This document shows, piece after piece, positions 54,614 through 63,539 of a stretch of 64,000 nucleotides of DNA. Position 1 is the first letter of the stretch; the number at the start of each line of letters is the position of its first letter. The notes under the pieces were generated by a model. The model worked only from the letters and a program-made list of their open reading frames with translations, made no database searches and was not told where the DNA came from. The position numbers and the translations under genes were made by a program. The stretch is from Acinetobacter geminorum (GTDB taxonomy: Bacteria; Pseudomonadota; Gammaproteobacteria; Pseudomonadales; Moraxellaceae), in contig NZ_JABELE010000015.1 in assembly GCF_013009345.1 (NCBI RefSeq), forward strand, positions 31,635-95,634, written 5' to 3'.

Positions 54614-55831
54614 TTAGAAATCCTTATAAAAAACGAGTTCTACTCGAGTATTGTTGTAATGATCTTTTGTATTTACTGGCACATCTTTAAAGTAATTGCC
54701 ATATAGTCGTTCTACACGTAATTTTATAGGTTGATAATTAAAAGGCTGCCATGAAATACCTGGGCCATATTCAAATAAATTATTGTAATACTCATCTTTA
54801 CTGTCAGCTAAGGCATGCAATTTCATATAAGCCTGTACAGTGCCCGTTTCCCCCTTATAGACATTCAAACCCGTACGTAATCGCAAGTCACCAATAACGT
54901 TATAATCTTCTCTAGAATAAGTTGCCGCATTACCATATAAATCAGTGAAGTAATCATTAAAGCAAAGTGAATGATTACAATTATTTTGAGAATACCACTC
55001 TTGATAACCCGTCACCCCACCGACAACACTTTCACGAAATTTATCTCTATTTCGATCAATTAGATCATAGCTTCCCCCTACTTCTAAATACATGCGCACA
55101 GGTATAGAAGTCCAAGGTTGATAATTAGCGCCCACACCTAGAGTTAGTGCATTTTCATCAATAATTTCAGGTCGAACACCACCTTGAGATTGAGTATCGC
55201 GGTTTAGACTTAAAAAGCCGTACACCTGCGCTCGACCATTATCTAGGTTCTTGCCATAACGAGCTTTAAGTGGGAAAATTACATCGTCATAACGTGACTC
55301 ATATGAAGGTGCAAAATAAACATCTCGAAAATAAGTTTTGACCTCTCCTCCACTTAGATTTTTTACAGCCTGTGTCGCTTTACTCGCAATATCAGCATCT
55401 TTAGACTGGGTGAGTTCTTTAAAAACCACCAAAGCCTCTTTGTTATTTTTTTGAGAATTAAGCAGATAGGCTTCTTGGAGTTTTAAAGTATCATCTGCTG
55501 GATCTAACGCCTCTGCTTTTCTTAGACTTTGTAAAGCAGCATCTTGTTTCCCTAACCGAATCTGTATGTAAGTTAAACTTTTCCAGACTTTAATATCTTG
55601 TGGTGTCATCTCTCCAAGTTCTAATAATAATTTCTCGGCATTTTCAGGTTGAGTCTTCTCAATTTTATAAAATTGATCCCATTTATCATAAATTGGGTTT
55701 CCAGGTTTGTATTCTTGATTAACAATTTCTTGGGCAAATGTAGTCTCAATACTTAACAGGCCTAAAGCTGGACAGATCGAACCAATAACGATAAAGGAAC
55801 GGGTTATAGATTTTATTGTTTTGCTATTCAT
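54614..55831 (-). CDS. NfrA-C-like outer-membrane protein with TPR region
   Basis: The 405-residue protein has a signal peptide (SFIVIGSICPALGLLSIETTFA, cleaved before QEIV), a TPR-like stretch over residues about 45-150 (AALQSLRKAEALDPADDTL), and a beta-rich C-terminal half (GFLSLNRDTQS, YLEVGGSYDLIDRNRDKF, VRMYLEVGG, LRVERLYGNYF, RVELVFYKDF) ending in Phe, as outer-membrane barrels do. The second half resembles the C-terminal domain of phage N4 receptor NfrA and PgaA/BcsC-like exporters. It would form the secretion pore or anchor of the exopolysaccharide system. It is much shorter than E. coli NfrA. Confidence 0.72.
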   Translation of the reverse strand: MNSKTIKSITRSFIVIGSICPALGLLSIETTFAQEIVNQEYKPGNPIYDKWDQFYKIEKTQPENAEKLLLELGEMTPQDIKVWKSLTYIQIRLGKQDAALQSLRKAEALDPADDTLKLQEAYLLNSQKNNKEALVVFKELTQSKDADIASKATQAVKNLSGGEVKTYFRDVYFAPSYESRYDDVIFPLKARYGKNLDNGRAQVYGFLSLNRDTQSQGGVRPEIIDENALTLGVGANYQPWTSIPVRMYLEVGGSYDLIDRNRDKFRESVVGGVTGYQEWYSQNNCNHSLCFNDYFTDLYGNAATYSREDYNVIGDLRLRTGLNVYKGETGTVQAYMKLHALADSKDEYYNNLFEYGPGISWQPFNYQPIKLRVERLYGNYFKDVPVNTKDHYNNTRVELVFYKDF

Positions 55832-56120
55832 TGAGACCTCTACAGTAAAATGGATAGAATGCTTGTCTAGTAATAAAGTTAAAGTTAAAGTTAAAGTTAA
55901 AGTTTATTTAACAAATATTTATTATAGTTAAACTCATAAATGACACTGTTTATATAAATATATGAGTTCTTTAATTTGTTCATTTCATCTCCTTTTATAT
56001 TATGTTCTTGAAAAGTTCTTATCTGATTGTTTTTCCTATAATGACACATTTTTTAATCGTATTATTGTAAATAATCTTATAGGATAAGATAAAAATTTAT
56101 AACTACAAGTAGGGAAAAAT
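55832..56120. other. 289-bp divergent intergenic region, nfrA-like / VIT gene
   Basis: It contains five tandem AAAGTT hexamers (55875-55904) and, on the minus strand, TATAAT near 55922-55930 as a possible -10. AT-rich without a gene. Confidence 0.6.
55875..55904. repeat. Five-copy tandem hexamer (AAAGTT)5
   Basis: Five perfect copies of AAAGTT (AACTTT on the transcribed side) lie 44-73 bp upstream of the NfrA-like start. It is in the promoter or leader, outside any coding frame, so copy-number change could alter expression. Confidence 0.85.
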
Positions 56121-56822
56121 ATGTCCTTTTCTCAACATCCAGAACATCATTTTATTCACCGCTCAGGTTGGTTAAGAGCTGCCGTTTTAGGGGCTAATGA
56201 TGGGATTATTTCTGTTACTAGTCTAATCATGGGAATGGCAGCAAGTGGGGCCTCGGCCCATACTCTACTTATTGCCTGTATTGCTGGTTTAATTTCTGGT
56301 GCAACTTCTATGGCTGCCGGAGAGTATATTTCCGTAAAATCGCAAGAAGATATTGAAAAAGCAGACTTAAAGTTTGAAGCACAAGAACTCAAAAAGTATC
56401 CGCAGCGCGAATTAGATGAACTCACCCAAATTTATATAACCAGAGGCTTAACACCTGATTTAGCTCGACAAGTTGCTACCCAACTTACAAATCATGATGC
56501 ATTAGGGGCTCACGCACGTGATGAAATTGGTATTCATGAAAATACCGCAGCAAATCCTATTCAAGCCGCATTAGCTTCAGCTGGCTCATTCTCATTTGGG
56601 GCATTGTTTCCTATGCTGGCTATTTTACTCAGTCCAGATATATGGATCGAAAAAACAGTCTTAATATTTGGCATTATTTCATTAGCTTTTTTAGGAGCGC
56701 TATCAAGTCATTTTGCAGGTACATCTAAACTTAAAGGAAGTTTGCGCATTACCTTATGGGGAATTTTAGCGATGGCTTTTTCAAGCTGGATCGGCTCTTT
56801 ATTTCATGTTACTCCACTTTAA
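56121..56822 (+). CDS. VIT family iron/manganese transporter
   Basis: The 233-residue membrane protein fits the VIT1/CCC1 family, which moves Fe2+ or Mn2+ out of the cytoplasm. Characteristic segments are VLGANDGIISVTSLIMGMAAS and GLISGATSMAAGEYISVKSQEDIE. The cytoplasmic metal-binding region follows (residues about 80-140: EDIEKADLKFEAQELKKYPQRELDE, broken here at EAQELKKYPQ). Helices return at residues 155-230. It is monocistronic and GGGAAAAAT precedes the ATG. The metal is not decidable. Confidence 0.9.
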   Translation: MSFSQHPEHHFIHRSGWLRAAVLGANDGIISVTSLIMGMAASGASAHTLLIACIAGLISGATSMAAGEYISVKSQEDIEKADLKFEAQELKKYPQRELDELTQIYITRGLTPDLARQVATQLTNHDALGAHARDEIGIHENTAANPIQAALASAGSFSFGALFPMLAILLSPDIWIEKTVLIFGIISLAFLGALSSHFAGTSKLKGSLRITLWGILAMAFSSWIGSLFHVTPL

Positions 56823-56939
56823 AAAATTAGAACTTATAAATATTTAAGAACTAAATATTTAAAAACTAAATGCCCAATATTATTTGCTCTTACTTCTGAT
56901 TTCACGTTATGGTGAAGAGAAAGAAATGAGGTGAATAAA

Positions 56940-57986
56940 ATGAGCCTGTTACAACAACTTGAAATTAAACATCCGATTTTTCTTGCCCCTATGGCAGGTG
57001 TGTCTACACCTGAACTTGCAGCAGAAGTTTCTAATCAGGGTGGTCTTGGGTCCTTAGGTCTAGGCGCAAATACGGCGCAAAGTGCTAGGGAACAGATTTT
57101 AAAAACCCAAACACTTACAGAAAAATCATTTCAGGTTAATTTTTTCTGCCATCAACCCGAACAACTTAACCCTCAAACCTCAACACAATGGATTGAATAT
57201 TTACGCCCACAATTTGAAAAGTTCGGAGAACAGCCTCCTCAAAACTTAAACTGTATTTATCCAAGTTTTCTTGATAACGATGATTTTCTAAATGTCGTCT
57301 TAGAAACCAAACCTAAAGCGGTCAGTTTTCATTTTGGGATTCCCCATCCCCATCAAATTCAGGCATTAAAAGATGTAGGAATTATCACGATGGTTGCTGC
57401 TACTAATTTAGTTGAAGCACAAGCCATTGAAGCGGCTGGTATAGATATTATTATTGCTCAAGGTATTGAGGCTGGTGGACATCGTGGAATCTTTAATAAA
57501 ACCTTTGATGCAGCAATTAAAACGAGTGATTTAGTACACCTTATTGTCAAGCATTGCAAACGACCTGTGGTAGCCGCTGGCGGTATTATGAATGGCGCAC
57601 AAGCACGATATATGTTGAGCTTAGGAGCTACTGCTGTTCAACTCGGAACAGCATTTGTTCAATGCCATACATCAAATGCATCAGCCGAATATCGTAAAGC
57701 TTTATTTAATGAGCCTGTGACACAAATCAGCGCCAGTCTTTCTGGCCGTCCAGCCCGTGGCCTGCTCAACCATTGGCACACACAAATTGATTTACCAAAT
57801 CGCCCTCCTCAACCCGAATATCCATATGCATATGATTTAGCTAAGCAATTAAATGCCATTGCAAGCAAGAATAAAGACTATGGCTTCGGTGCTTTTTGGG
57901 CAGGTAGTAATGTCTCGCAAATACGAGAGCTAGATGCTGCTGATCTGGTTAACCAGTTAGTCGTAGAAATGCTAGAAGATGAGTAA
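56940..57986 (+). CDS. Nitronate monooxygenase / 2-nitropropane dioxygenase-like flavoprotein
   Basis: The FMN-dependent TIM-barrel enzyme oxidises alkyl nitronates such as propionate-3-nitronate. I take ATG 56940 (348 residues): AGGTG lies 6 nt upstream, and an in-frame GTG three codons earlier overlaps that site. Motifs are IFLAPMAGVSTPELAAEVS, FHFGIPH, GIEAGGHRGIF, VVAAGGIMNGAQARYML and ATAVQLGTAFV. It resembles class I NMOs. No other pathway genes lie nearby. Confidence 0.87.
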   Translation: MSLLQQLEIKHPIFLAPMAGVSTPELAAEVSNQGGLGSLGLGANTAQSAREQILKTQTLTEKSFQVNFFCHQPEQLNPQTSTQWIEYLRPQFEKFGEQPPQNLNCIYPSFLDNDDFLNVVLETKPKAVSFHFGIPHPHQIQALKDVGIITMVAATNLVEAQAIEAAGIDIIIAQGIEAGGHRGIFNKTFDAAIKTSDLVHLIVKHCKRPVVAAGGIMNGAQARYMLSLGATAVQLGTAFVQCHTSNASAEYRKALFNEPVTQISASLSGRPARGLLNHWHTQIDLPNRPPQPEYPYAYDLAKQLNAIASKNKDYGFGAFWAGSNVSQIRELDAADLVNQLVVEMLEDE

Positions 57987-57991
57987 ATCTA

Positions 57992-58021
57992 AAAAAGCCA
58001 GTAATCAGATACTGGCTTTTT
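57992..58021. terminator. Bidirectional terminator, nitronate monooxygenase / dusB
   Basis: AAAAAGCCAGTA/TACTGGCTTTTT with a 6-nt loop lies between the two convergent genes. Confidence 0.9.
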
Positions 58022-58023
58022 AT

Positions 58024-59049
58024 TTAATGAGTTTCTAATAAGTTAACCTGCTCAACCTGAACATCACTCATCAAATTTCCTTCAGCCAATAGCTGATTAA
58101 AATAATTTTCGACTACTATTGCCTGTTCAGCAGTACTTTCAACTTTATACATCTTTTGGCGGAATTCATTACTCGAACGTAATCCTTTGGTGTACCAAGC
58201 AATATGTTTACGGGCAATACGGCAGCCAGAGTATTCACCATAAAATTGATAAAGTTCTGATAAATGGCCTAGTAGTACCTGTTTCACCTCTTCAATATTA
58301 GGTGCAGCTAAGTGTTCACCAGTTTTTAAATAATGAGCAATTTCACGAAAAATCCATGGTCGACCTTGAGCAGCGCGACCAATCATAATTGCATCTGCCC
58401 CTGTATAGTCGAGTACATATTTTGCTTTTTCAGGACTATCAATATCACCGTTTGCAATCAGTGGAATATTGATTAATTCTTTAACATGTTTGATCAAATC
58501 ATAACGTGCTGTATTTAAATACATGTCTTCGCGAGTACGGCCATGTAAAGCTAGTGCGGCAATCCCCGCTTCTTCTGCCCTTTTTGCTACTCTTAAAATA
58601 TTTTCCTGACCATTTAAAAATCCCAAACGGGTTTTCAAAGTCACGGGAACATCAACAGCAGCGACAACTGCATCAAGTATTCGCGCCACCAAGTCTTCAT
58701 CTTGTAATAATGCTGAACCAGCTAGTTTGTTACATACTTTCTTGGCAGGACATCCCATATTGATATCAACAATTTGTGCGCCATTTGCTACTTGATAACG
58801 TGCAGCCTCTGCTAATTGCTCAGGATCAGAACCTGCAATTTGAGCAGAGATTGGAGCGAGTTCGCCGTCAAAATTTGCACGATAGAGGCTCTTTTTGCTC
58901 ATCCGCAAAGTTTTATCAGCAGTCATCATTTCACTGACTGCATGGCCTGCGCCAAAATACTTGCAGAGTGTTCTAAATGGACGGTCAGTAACTCCAGCCA
59001 TAGGAGCAACAATTAAATTATTTGACAGTTGATAGGGACCAATATACAT
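58024..59049 (-). CDS. dusB: tRNA-dihydrouridine synthase DusB
   Basis: This FMN enzyme reduces specific uridines of tRNA to dihydrouridine. The 341-residue protein has IVAPMAGVTDRPFRTLC, the catalytic Cys in VDINMGCPAKKVCNK, LTLKTRLGF-like VTLKTRLGF, HGRTREDMY, and ANGDIDSPEKAKY with MIGRAAQGRPWIF. The helical C-terminal domain includes CRIARKHIAWYTKGL, typical of DusB. Start MYIGPYQL is usual. It is divergent from the DUF1615 lipoprotein gene. No fis gene follows, unlike in enterics. Confidence 0.94.
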   Translation of the reverse strand: MYIGPYQLSNNLIVAPMAGVTDRPFRTLCKYFGAGHAVSEMMTADKTLRMSKKSLYRANFDGELAPISAQIAGSDPEQLAEAARYQVANGAQIVDINMGCPAKKVCNKLAGSALLQDEDLVARILDAVVAAVDVPVTLKTRLGFLNGQENILRVAKRAEEAGIAALALHGRTREDMYLNTARYDLIKHVKELINIPLIANGDIDSPEKAKYVLDYTGADAIMIGRAAQGRPWIFREIAHYLKTGEHLAAPNIEEVKQVLLGHLSELYQFYGEYSGCRIARKHIAWYTKGLRSSNEFRQKMYKVESTAEQAIVVENYFNQLLAEGNLMSDVQVEQVNLLETH

Positions 59050-59132
59050 ATATATTCATACAATTGATGATCAACATAGTATACTTCATCCGCTTAATCG
59101 GCTCATCTTTTTATGCAGGTGCTTTCCTCGCC

Positions 59133-60341
59133 ATGAACAAACCGTTGTCTTCCCGTTTTTTATTAAAATCATTCGGCATGGCTGCCGTATGCATGAGTTT
59201 AGCTGCTTGTGGTGATAAAGCTTGGTGGTCAAACGATGATGAGCCTGAACTAGAAAGCCAACAGATTAAACGTCTAATTCCATCGCGTGTGCATGACCGT
59301 GAGTCATGGGCAAATGATATCGATGACATCATGAGAGGGTTAGATATTCAAAAAAATAAAAAAAATGTCTGCAGTATTATTGCCGTTGTCGATCAAGAAT
59401 CTAACTTTGTTGCCAACCCTCAGGTGTCTGGATTAGGACAAAAGGCTGTTGAGGAAGTGAGTACACGTTTAAATGAAAAATTTGAAGATAAACTTGGCAA
59501 AACTGTTGGTGGAACAATTGCTGGTTATTTTGAAGAAGTTCTAAGAACTCAGCCCTCTCCTGATAACAACTATATGAGTCAAATGCGTAAAGTTAAAACC
59601 GAGAAAGAACTCGACTTACTTTACCGAGAAATTTTCGACTTCATGGCTAAACATTATCATGTGAGTGCCTTAACTGGCGCAGCCAAATTGGTTGGTCAAG
59701 ATATTGGCGAGAAAATGAACCCTATTACGACTTTGGGCTCAATGCAAGTTCATATTAATTATGCAAAAGCAAACAAGCGTTCGAGTATGAGTACTGCTGC
59801 GCTTCGCGATGATCTCTATACTGAATATGGTGGTTTATATTACGGCATACATCGTTTAATGGTTTATCCGGCAGACTATGATAAAGCTATTTATCGTTTT
59901 GCGGATTATAACTCTGGTATGTACTCTAGCCGTAATGCAGCTTTTCAAAAAATGCTACGAGAACTTACTGATAAAGATATAAGCCTTGATGGCGATCTAC
60001 TTCTTTATACAAAAGATGGTGATCCGCGCGCAACTCAAAGCGAGTCAGAAAAAGAGCTGATTACGGTATTTGCAAAAAATAATATCTTAGTTACACCAAG
60101 ACAAATTCGTAATGATCTTAAATTAGAAAAAGAGAAAAAGTTTGAGAGTACTCAAACTTATATTGCGCTGACTAAACTTTATAAATCCAAAACTAGCAAA
60201 GAGCCACTCTATGCAATTATGCCTCAAGTAGTGATTTCTGGGCCTAAATTAAGTCGTGATTATAATACTAATTGGTACGCAACCCGCGTAAACGGACGAT
60301 ATGAAACATGTATGCAACGAGCGAAAAGAATAAGACTATAA
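59133..60341 (+). CDS. DUF1615 family lipoprotein
   Basis: The start at ATG 59133 gives a lipoprotein signal (MNKPLSSRFLLKSFGMAAV, lipobox LAAC); an upstream extension of 37 codons is not protein-like. The 402-residue product matches DUF1615 in IKRLIPSRVHDRESWANDID, SIIAVVDQESNFVANPQVSG and GLYYGIHRLMVYPADYDKA. The ESNF segment and the later QES/tyrosine pattern recall the lysozyme-like fold of lytic transglycosylases, so a peptidoglycan role is possible but inferred. The HAD gene start overlaps its end by 34 bp. Confidence 0.83.
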   Translation: MNKPLSSRFLLKSFGMAAVCMSLAACGDKAWWSNDDEPELESQQIKRLIPSRVHDRESWANDIDDIMRGLDIQKNKKNVCSIIAVVDQESNFVANPQVSGLGQKAVEEVSTRLNEKFEDKLGKTVGGTIAGYFEEVLRTQPSPDNNYMSQMRKVKTEKELDLLYREIFDFMAKHYHVSALTGAAKLVGQDIGEKMNPITTLGSMQVHINYAKANKRSSMSTAALRDDLYTEYGGLYYGIHRLMVYPADYDKAIYRFADYNSGMYSSRNAAFQKMLRELTDKDISLDGDLLLYTKDGDPRATQSESEKELITVFAKNNILVTPRQIRNDLKLEKEKKFESTQTYIALTKLYKSKTSKEPLYAIMPQVVISGPKLSRDYNTNWYATRVNGRYETCMQRAKRIRL

Positions 60342-60964
60342 AAAGTCTCGCCCTGTTCGATTTTGATGGAACCTTGTGTAGTAAAGATAGTTTTACAGGG
60401 TTCATCTTTTATGCTTTATCTAAGCGCCACATTGTTAAGCAAGGCTTAAAAATTCTACCATGGATTCAAGCCTACTATCTTAACTTTTATCCAGCCCATG
60501 CTATGCGTGCCAAGTTATTCCGTAGCATGTTTAAAGATACCCCTGCAATTGAATTGCAAAGATTAGGTGAAGAATACGCACAAGAATTAGTCTCTGCGCT
60601 TTCGCCAGAAATCTTTACTCAGTTACAACACCATCAATTACGTGGTGATCAGGTCGTATTAGTTTCGGCTTCAATTGATGTCTATCTTGTTCCACTTTGC
60701 AAGTTACTAGATATCGAGTTGATTTGTACCGAAACTCAAATTAGAAACGGTATGATGACTGGTTACTACTCCACTCCAGATTGTAGTAGTGAACAAAAGA
60801 AGTTGAGAATACATCAGCAATATACGCTACAGCATTACCACCAGATTTATGCTTATGGTAATAGTTCAGAAGACCTCGATATGCTCAGTCTTGCCACACA
60901 TCCATATATGGTAGGTGAAGACCGTGTTTTACCTCGTTTAACACCAGAAAAAAAGCTCGCATAA
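60308..60964 (+). CDS. HAD-IB family phosphatase
   Basis: The 218-residue soluble enzyme has HAD motif I LALFDFDGTLCSKDSF, motif II LVSASIDVYLVPLC, Lys in SSEQKKLRI and motif III GNSSEDLDMLSLATHPYMVG. This resembles the SerB/HAD-IB branch, including phosphoserine- and lysophosphatidic-type phosphatases. It overlaps the preceding lipoprotein gene by 34 bp; a later start (for example Leu/Ile codons) would remove the overlap but there is no ATG before motif I other than 60308. Substrate unknown. Confidence 0.88.
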   Translation: MYATSEKNKTIKSLALFDFDGTLCSKDSFTGFIFYALSKRHIVKQGLKILPWIQAYYLNFYPAHAMRAKLFRSMFKDTPAIELQRLGEEYAQELVSALSPEIFTQLQHHQLRGDQVVLVSASIDVYLVPLCKLLDIELICTETQIRNGMMTGYYSTPDCSSEQKKLRIHQQYTLQHYHQIYAYGNSSEDLDMLSLATHPYMVGEDRVLPRLTPEKKLA

Positions 60965-60978
60965 AGCGAGCTTTTTTA
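60950..60978. terminator. Bidirectional terminator overlapping the HAD stop codon
   Basis: AAAAAGCTCGC/GCGAGCTTTTT with the ATAAA loop. The stop TAA at 60962-60964 falls in the loop, and proB converges from the other side. Confidence 0.9.
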
Positions 60979-60990
60979 TTTGAACACAAC

Positions 60991-62124
60991 TTAATAAATT
61001 GCCATATGATCACGGTGAATCATTTCAAGTGAACGAGCTTCACCTAACACTTGATAAACCTTATCTGAGGCTAAGCCTTTAATAATTTCGGCTGATCGTG
61101 AGCTAAAGTTCACTCGACCTACCGCAATACGTTTACCTTGTTTATCGACACATTCAACCACATCACCACGATCAAAATGTCCTTCAACATTTTTAACTCC
61201 GACAGGGAGTAAACTGCGATGCTTCAATTTAATCGCTTCAACAGCACCATCATCAATCACAAGACGACCCGCTGTTTGTAAATGAGCAGCAAGCCACTGT
61301 TGATGAGCAGTCATGCGGTCTTTATCTGTAGTAAACAAAGTGCCTAGCATCTCACCTGCCATCGCACGTGACAGGACATTATCACTTTCGCCACTCGCGA
61401 TGAGGGTTGGACAGCCCGATTTAGCAGCTAAACGTGCAGCACGAACTTTAGTGACCATCCCACCTCGCCCGAGTACACCACCGCCGCCGGCCATATCGAA
61501 TAAATCATCATCCATAGCACGAACGGTAGAGAGTAATTTAGCATCAGGATTATGACGCGGATCTGAGTCAAACATACCTTGCTGATCGGTTAAAATGATC
61601 AGTAATTCGGCATGAACCTGACCTGCCACCATCGCAGCTAAAGTATCATTATCACCAAAACGGATCTCATCGGTAGACACCGTGTCATTTTCATTAATGA
61701 CAGGAATCACACGCCAATCAATCAAGTTTTGCAAAGCATCACAAGAGTTCAGATAACGACGGCGATCTGCCAAATCATCATGAGTCAATAAAACCTGAGC
61801 AGTACGAATACCGTGGTTTTCAAGCACACTAGACCAAGTATGAATTAAGCCCATCTGCCCAATTGCAGCACAGGCTTGTAGACTGGGTAGATCGGTGGGT
61901 CGACTCGCAAGCTTCATACGAACCATACCTTCTGCTACAGCTCCTGATGACACTAAAATAATCTCGTGTCCAGCATTGTGCAGATCTGCAATCTGTTTCG
62001 CCCAATGCGAAATAGCATCTAGATCTAAACCTTGCCCATTAGCTGTAAGTAAAGATGATCCGATTTTAACAACGATTCGTTTACACTCACTGAGCTGACG
62101 TTGCCCATCGACCACTTCTATCAT
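60991..62124 (-). CDS. proB: Glutamate 5-kinase
   Basis: ProB phosphorylates glutamate in the first step of proline synthesis. The 377-residue protein has an amino acid kinase domain (VVKIGSSLLTANG, VSSGAVAEGMVRM, INENDTVSTDEIRFGDNDTLAA split here as NENDTVSTDEIRFGDND, GMVTKVRAARLA) and a C-terminal PUA domain (GRLVIDDGAVEAIK, CVDKQGKRIAVGRVNFSS). It lies 15 bp downstream of obgE, the same layout as in many bacteria. Confidence 0.96.
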   Translation of the reverse strand: MIEVVDGQRQLSECKRIVVKIGSSLLTANGQGLDLDAISHWAKQIADLHNAGHEIILVSSGAVAEGMVRMKLASRPTDLPSLQACAAIGQMGLIHTWSSVLENHGIRTAQVLLTHDDLADRRRYLNSCDALQNLIDWRVIPVINENDTVSTDEIRFGDNDTLAAMVAGQVHAELLIILTDQQGMFDSDPRHNPDAKLLSTVRAMDDDLFDMAGGGGVLGRGGMVTKVRAARLAAKSGCPTLIASGESDNVLSRAMAGEMLGTLFTTDKDRMTAHQQWLAAHLQTAGRLVIDDGAVEAIKLKHRSLLPVGVKNVEGHFDRGDVVECVDKQGKRIAVGRVNFSSRSAEIIKGLASDKVYQVLGEARSLEMIHRDHMAIY

Positions 62125-62139
62125 GTTTCCCTCGGTTTT

Positions 62140-63360
62140 CTAGTCACGAACGTAGATGACTTCTACATCATTGTCGTCTTCATCATCGTCAAAATCATCA
62201 TCATCGTCCATCATGCTTTCGAGACGTTGTGCTCGACGCATTGCACGATATGCTTCTTTTGCCGCAATGGTTTGTTCACGTGTTTCAACTTCTAGTTGTT
62301 CACGGAAAGCTCTTACTTCTGCTGCGTATTCAGGATCTTCAACTTCGCGTTCACGTTGTTGTTCAATCTGATCCATCAGGTAATACACAACTTCTTTTGT
62401 ACCTTCGCTTAATAAGCCCGATGTCTTAAAGACAGGTCCAGTCCACTCTAGTTCGTCTAGAATGTGCTGACACCACTCTTCACGGCTTTCTTCAGCAATC
62501 TGATCAAGTTTATTGAGTACTAAAACAACTGGTAGTTTCGCCAAAGTTGGTGAAAACTTAACCAACTCATTCATAATCGCTTTTGCATTATGCGCTGGAT
62601 CTGAACCATCAATTGGTTGTACATCAATAATGTGTAAAAGAATACGAGTACGTGCCAAATGTTTAAGGAAACGAATCCCTAAACCTGCACCTTCTGCTGC
62701 ACCCTCGATTAACCCAGGAATATCGGCCATTACAAATGAACGATGGCGGTCAGCATCGACTACACCCAAGTTTGGAACCATGGTTGTAAATGGATAATCT
62801 GCCACTTTTGGTTTTGCAGCACTTACAGCACGAATGAAAGTAGATTTACCGGCATTTGGCATACCCAGCAAACCAACATCTGCCAATACTTTTAATTCAA
62901 GACGAATTTCGCGAAACTCACCTTTTGTACCAGTCGTACATTTACGTGGTGCTCGGTTAGTTGATGATTTAAAGTGAGTGTTACCTAAACCACCTTCACC
63001 ACCACCAGCAACCAGAATTCTTTGGCCGTCTTCAACCAAATCGCCAATAATATCGCCTGAATCTGTATCAACAATTGTTGTACCAACGGGTACTTTTAAA
63101 ACCACATCTTCACCACCACGTCCAGTACAGTTAGCACCTGCACCGTTTTTTCCACGCTCAGCACGGAATTTACGTGTGTAACGGTAATCGACTAGCGTAC
63201 TTGTATCGTCATCAGCTTGAATATAGATACTTCCACCACGTCCGCCATCACCACCATCTGGGCCACCAAATGGTACAAATTTTTCACGGCGAAAACTGGC
63301 TACGCCATTGCCACCGTCGCCAGCCTCTACGGTAATGACTGCTTCATCAACAAAGCGCAT
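62140..63360 (-). CDS. obgE: GTPase ObgE/CgtA
   Basis: This ribosome-assembly and stress GTPase has the glycine-rich Obg fold at the N-terminus (VEAGDGGNGVASFRREKFVP, GGPDGGDGGRGG), then the G domain with G1 GMPNAGKSTF, G3 DIPGLIEGA, and G4 LNKLD. The C-terminal tail is strongly acidic (MMDDDDDFDDDEDDNDVE), as in other proteobacterial Obg proteins. The length of 406 is normal. It is the first gene of an obgE-proB unit. Confidence 0.97.
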   Translation of the reverse strand: MRFVDEAVITVEAGDGGNGVASFRREKFVPFGGPDGGDGGRGGSIYIQADDDTSTLVDYRYTRKFRAERGKNGAGANCTGRGGEDVVLKVPVGTTIVDTDSGDIIGDLVEDGQRILVAGGGEGGLGNTHFKSSTNRAPRKCTTGTKGEFREIRLELKVLADVGLLGMPNAGKSTFIRAVSAAKPKVADYPFTTMVPNLGVVDADRHRSFVMADIPGLIEGAAEGAGLGIRFLKHLARTRILLHIIDVQPIDGSDPAHNAKAIMNELVKFSPTLAKLPVVLVLNKLDQIAEESREEWCQHILDELEWTGPVFKTSGLLSEGTKEVVYYLMDQIEQQREREVEDPEYAAEVRAFREQLEVETREQTIAAKEAYRAMRRAQRLESMMDDDDDFDDDEDDNDVEVIYVRD

Positions 63361-63539
63361 CTGCCAATCCTCTAAAAACTCTAAAACCGCCTATTCTGCC
63401 ATATTTTCATAAAATTCTCGAATAGAAAATGGAACAATTCCATTTATAACGATCTGTTTTATCTTTAATCCAGCAGATGCTTTTAGTTTTGCAAATAGGA
63501 TCCTTATAAAAAATAAAATTTAGCCAATTTATTTAATTA
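63361..63539. other. Promoter side of obgE
   Basis: The 179-bp gap is AT-rich and holds the obgE promoter. I see no clear element or terminator for the next upstream ORF. Confidence 0.4.

Noticed and set aside
61313..61555. Plus-strand ORF inside proB
   Set aside because: It is a shadow frame of the strongly coding minus-strand gene; Ser/Pro/Arg-biased composition and no ribosome-binding site.
62156..62371. Serine-rich plus-strand ORF over the end of obgE
   Set aside because: It is the antisense reading of the acidic DDD/EDD tail of ObgE.
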